Shown: piece after piece, positions 60,898 to 64,000 of the stretch
How positions within the stretch are numbered: the stretch's first letter is position 1
How the letters are laid out: the number at the start of each line of letters is the position of its first letter
Assembly (NCBI GenBank): GCA_964020085.1
Contig: OZ026598.1
Location: forward strand, 11,739,624-11,803,623
Source of the DNA: Micromussa lordhowensis
Taxonomy: Eukaryota; Cnidaria; Anthozoa; Scleractinia; Lobophylliidae
DNA length: 64,000 nucleotides
Reading direction: 5' to 3'
Translations under genes and position numbers: made by a program
The notes under the pieces: generated by a model
What the model was told of the DNA's origin: nothing
Databases searched by the model: none
Seen by the model: only the letters and a program-made list of their open reading frames with translations

Positions 60898-61049
60898 TCG
60901 AACTTCCCGGGAGTTTGACTACAACTACCAGAATGCAGTGCGCGCATGACGTCATCATGCAAATGTGCTATTATCATTGTTTTTATTGAAAATAAGTATG
61001 GAGATAATAATGATGTTGAACCAAAACATGAGGTTCCAGGGGATTACGA

Positions 61050-64000
61050 TTAAAAGTTCAAGTAATGCAAGTGAAATGGGCGAATTTCATTCTTTGTTCC
61101 CGCGATTTTTCGATGAAAGTTCACTCAAAAGTTCGATCGAAATTTCCCGGCTTGTCGAGCGATAATTTGTTAGAACAAAGGACAATATTTCTTTGAATTT
61201 TTGATAAGTGAACACTAACGATAATTCGCCAGCTTATACATGAAACTTCGCAAGGCACAAAACAGCCGTTTTCCCACGTTTGTGCAATTTTCTTTTTGTG
61301 ACAGATCCATGTACGAAATCAAAGGCTCTCTGAGCAGCTCATGGATGAATAGCCCAATGCCAGGTTTACTTTTGCCCCTGTGGCAAAACGAGTCTTTGAG
61401 TGAAACTATTGGTATGAAAATATATGTCACCTGCACGGTCATTCGCATGAAAATCAAGAGATTTTCATGGGAAACGTTTGGCCATAGTATGGTTTGGCAC
61501 AAGCACTCGTTCTGCAAAAAGAAACTCAGACGGTGGAAGTCAAAGTCAACATTTGTGCCAAGCGGCCCATCAGGCCAGCACTGATAAAAAATAATCTAAC
61601 AAAAAAACAATTTACCATCTTCTCGTGGTCTGTTTACAATGTCCGATTAAAAGCTTTAGATATCAAGAGGGTCGTACAGGGAAGTCTCTGGCACGGTTCA
61701 CGAACCTAAAATACAGAGGATCACGGTTCACGGATAAAAAAATTTCGTTTTCCCGAATTACGAAAATAAGAAAGTAAGGACCTGTTCTTACATTAAAAAC
61801 AGTGTTTGTAGGAAGCAAAATCGCGAATGGCTAAATCAAGGCTCCGTATTGCATATTGCATGGCTAAGGCACTCTCGATAGACCACTGTAACTATTCGGA
61901 GAACTTGTGTCTCAAAATCACGTAGAGTTGTGAGGTAAAATCACGAATATCGGTTAATATTTCAGGTTCTTCACGGATCACGCAAAACCTTCAGGTCACG
62001 AATCAGGAAGAACAAGAACCGCAGTATGCGGTTGAAAACCGCGCTTTAAAAAAACGCGGTTAAAAAACGCGGTTACTTACACTGTCTGCGAAACGTGACT
62101 CTCTTGCCCTTCAGCAAATATACGAAAAAAAGAGTATCTGATTACATTCTTTGCATAGCGTGAGTTTAGCGTGACTTGTAATCGGAGAATTTCGTTTACG
62201 TCTAATGAAAAAACACCTTGACCTTTCAATATAAATTTACACATGGGTTTTTGACGAGCGCTATGCTTCTTGTCTTTCCATGTCCATTTGTTACAGCTAC
62301 TGCTGCTTAGCTTGACAAATTTCAATTTTACAACTCCACGAGTTGAACCAAAAACCATCTTCGTGCCGCGTTACCCGCCATATGTATGAACTCCATGTTG
62401 TCGGACAAAAAATTCGTCTTTCTAGTACCCCGCTAAAACCTGCTGAACCTACACCACGAAGTGCCTAGGAAAAGAACCATACTAAGCAGGGGAGGGTTGG
62501 GAGAAACGATTTAATCCGGTTTAATGAATAAATTAATCAGAATCGAGTGAGTGAGTGAGTGATCGAGTGCCATCCGATTGCCCCCTACACTCATGGATGT
62601 TACGTAACATCCATGAGCAAAAACTGTCATGTAATTTACACAAGATAAATTTGGATTCATGTATTTGTTTAAAAAAACCATGCCAGAGAACATGGTATGC
62701 AGTCATTGATCACCGTATAAGAGGACAACATACAGTGTTATCTATCTATATACGTTACTTGAATCTTGCATGCCTAAAATTTACGAAAGGTTTTCCATCA
62801 GGTTCGTTCTCTGAGTTCAGTTTCATACGCAGAGAATTAGAACGTACTTACCATATTATGAAGACAGCAAGTTTAGGTCGTTCCACAAACAAAACAAAAT
62901 CATCTCCAGTTCTGGGTATTATTTAAGCCGCTAACGAATCAGCGACAAACAACTTGTGAGGAACTTTTAATCAAAACACACCTTTCTCCACACATTTTTA
63001 ATCGATGATTCCCATGTTTTGCAAAGTGACAGCGATACATTTCACACACCAATACAGCCTAAACTTCATAAACAAGGGTTATTGACGCCTTCTTTGAACA
63101 TAAAAGTTTCGAGGTTCTTTACTTTTATAGAAAACTAGAATGCTGTCAATGCTGAACGCTCATGAAACCATTCAGCTGTTCTTTATTCCATCCCAGCCCC
63201 TCATGGTTATTTGTTGTAAACGTATGGAACACTAGCCATCACGAAAATGTGGGGAAATTTCCTCGAAATATCGTTTCAAGCGAAATTTCTTTGAAAAACC
63301 AAGAAAAGCCAGGAATTTTGTCAAGATTTGTTTGCATTACTTTTGCACAATACTGTATGCCCCGTGTGAATGCATTCAGGTATCTACCCACCCAGCTCCC
63401 CTTCCTGCAAGGCTAATTGATTAATTGAAATTAATTAATTAAACAAAGATTAAAGTTTACATCTTATTGCTTTAGGGCCTTAGTTCCATAGGCCACCCCT
63501 AAACCATCCCAATAGTGCAGGATGCACTAAAAAGGAATTTTTAGCAGAGGTTTCCTAAAGTTTTCCTAAACTCTTCAAATGTTCCTGAAGACTCCATGGT
63601 GGCTAGTTAAACCACAAATTAATCAGACCATTTGTCATTTGGTGATCACACTGTCTGCAACAGCAAGAAACTACCAGTCTTTTCTTGAGATCCACAAAAC
63701 TCACAAATTAGTCACAAGATAGACCATAAATGGCACTGATATTTGAAAAACAGTACTTAGACATCCTTGAAAAATCCTTTGTCTGGAAACATAAATACAA
63801 GGTTCAGGATGTATAAAGTATTGTTTTTCAAATTCAGGTGCCATTTATGCAAAGGGTCTATTGTCAGGCATAAAGATATAGTGGGGTCACATACGCCAAT
63901 ACTTACTTTTTGACACATGTGTCACATGCATAGTCATGCACAGGAAAAGCAGAACAACTCAACAAAAAGCTGACAAGGAAAGAAACAAACCTGAGGAGCA
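61050..64000. other. Right flank, no gene recognised
   Basis: Holds a minus-strand ORF at 62358-62077 (93 codons, basic, unrecognised), a short cluster of CGCGGTT words at 62020-62080 and a (GAGT)n run at 62546-62563. A minus-strand exon-like segment at 63969-63907 is described in the findings. ORFs at 61215-61584 overlap on both strands and look random. Confidence 0.4.

Larger units (their letters stand above)
57379..60969. mobile_element. ISL2EU-type DNA transposon, 3591 bp, near-complete
   Basis: Terminal inverted repeats of about 55 bp: AGCACATTTGCA, then GATGACGTCATGCGCGCAC and TGCATTCTGGTAGTTGTAGT at the left, mirrored at 60915-60969 with one or two differences. Dinucleotide AT flanks both ends (57377-57378 and 60970-60971), the target site expected for this group. 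The cargo is two convergent genes: a THAP/DDE remnant (57444-57998, plus) and a SAP-SWIM-YqaJ gene (60897-58581, minus). ISL2EU elements are known to carry a transposase and a YqaJ-type nuclease. 57999-58580 between the two stops holds the converging 3' regions. Confidence 0.88.

Noticed and set aside
61215..61584. Overlapping ORFs of 100-114 codons on both strands
   Set aside because: No recognisable motif, no splice signals in keeping, composition random.

Overview
This is a eukaryotic, intron-rich, AT-rich nuclear genomic window. It is most likely from an anthozoan cnidarian such as a stony coral. That assignment rests on gene architecture, the very frequent word TACATGTA, and the mix of repeats (Penelope-like, DIRS-like, ISL2EU, Ty3/gypsy, tRNA-derived SINE, many TTAA- and TA-bounded miniature elements). 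It is inference; species cannot be read from the sequence. There are no bacterial operons. Almost all long ORFs are repeat shadows, and the true host genes are made of short exons found by splice-site reading.

Three host genes are supported. (1) A minus-strand gene, 17126 down to at least 1780, encodes the N-terminal part of a UBE4B-like ubiquitin chain elongation factor. Three exons are recognised; the middle exon(s) were not found and the gene continues off the left edge. (2) A plus-strand SR splicing factor of the SRSF4/5/6 type spans 17393-34813. All eight coding exons can be joined with exact GT-AG phases into a 252-residue protein. Genes 1 and 2 are head to head, with start codons 266 bp apart, so they probably share a bidirectional promoter. 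(3) A minus-strand gene, 53200 down to 41958, shows its last three coding exons. Its C-terminus resembles the tail of the exoribonuclease XRN1, but this is tentative.

The rest is mobile DNA, much of it nested in introns. In the UBE4B-like introns: a TTAA-bounded element (733-1698), a DIRS-like fragment (8365-9195), a TA/CAGT terminal-inverted-repeat element with internal tandem arrays (11524-13212) and an exact 230-bp tandem duplication (14351-14810). In SRSF intron 1: a ~205-bp tandem array interrupted by a 5'-truncated LINE with a 7-bp target duplication, a second TA/CAGT element (21108-23262) and a TTAA foldback element. Later SRSF introns hold two tRNA-derived SINEs, a tRNA-like hairpin repeat and further miniature elements. 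Beyond the SRSF gene: a Penelope-like element with GIY-YIG nuclease (36000-38321), a Mutator-like miniature element with a 9-bp target duplication and an empty paralogous site, a ~1-kb repeat family, and a decayed Ty3/gypsy element (45110-46950). An inverted pair of copies of an unrecognised, possibly exonuclease-like gene (48545-48940 and 50645-51245) follows.

The most striking unit is an almost intact ISL2EU-type DNA transposon at 57379-60969. Its ends are AT target site plus ~55-bp terminal inverted repeats. It carries a THAP domain fused directly to the last ~50 residues of a DDE transposase, with the catalytic core deleted. Converging on it is an accessory gene coding SAP + SWIM zinc finger + YqaJ exonuclease, broken by one frameshift. 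It landed inside an older AT-rich reading frame.
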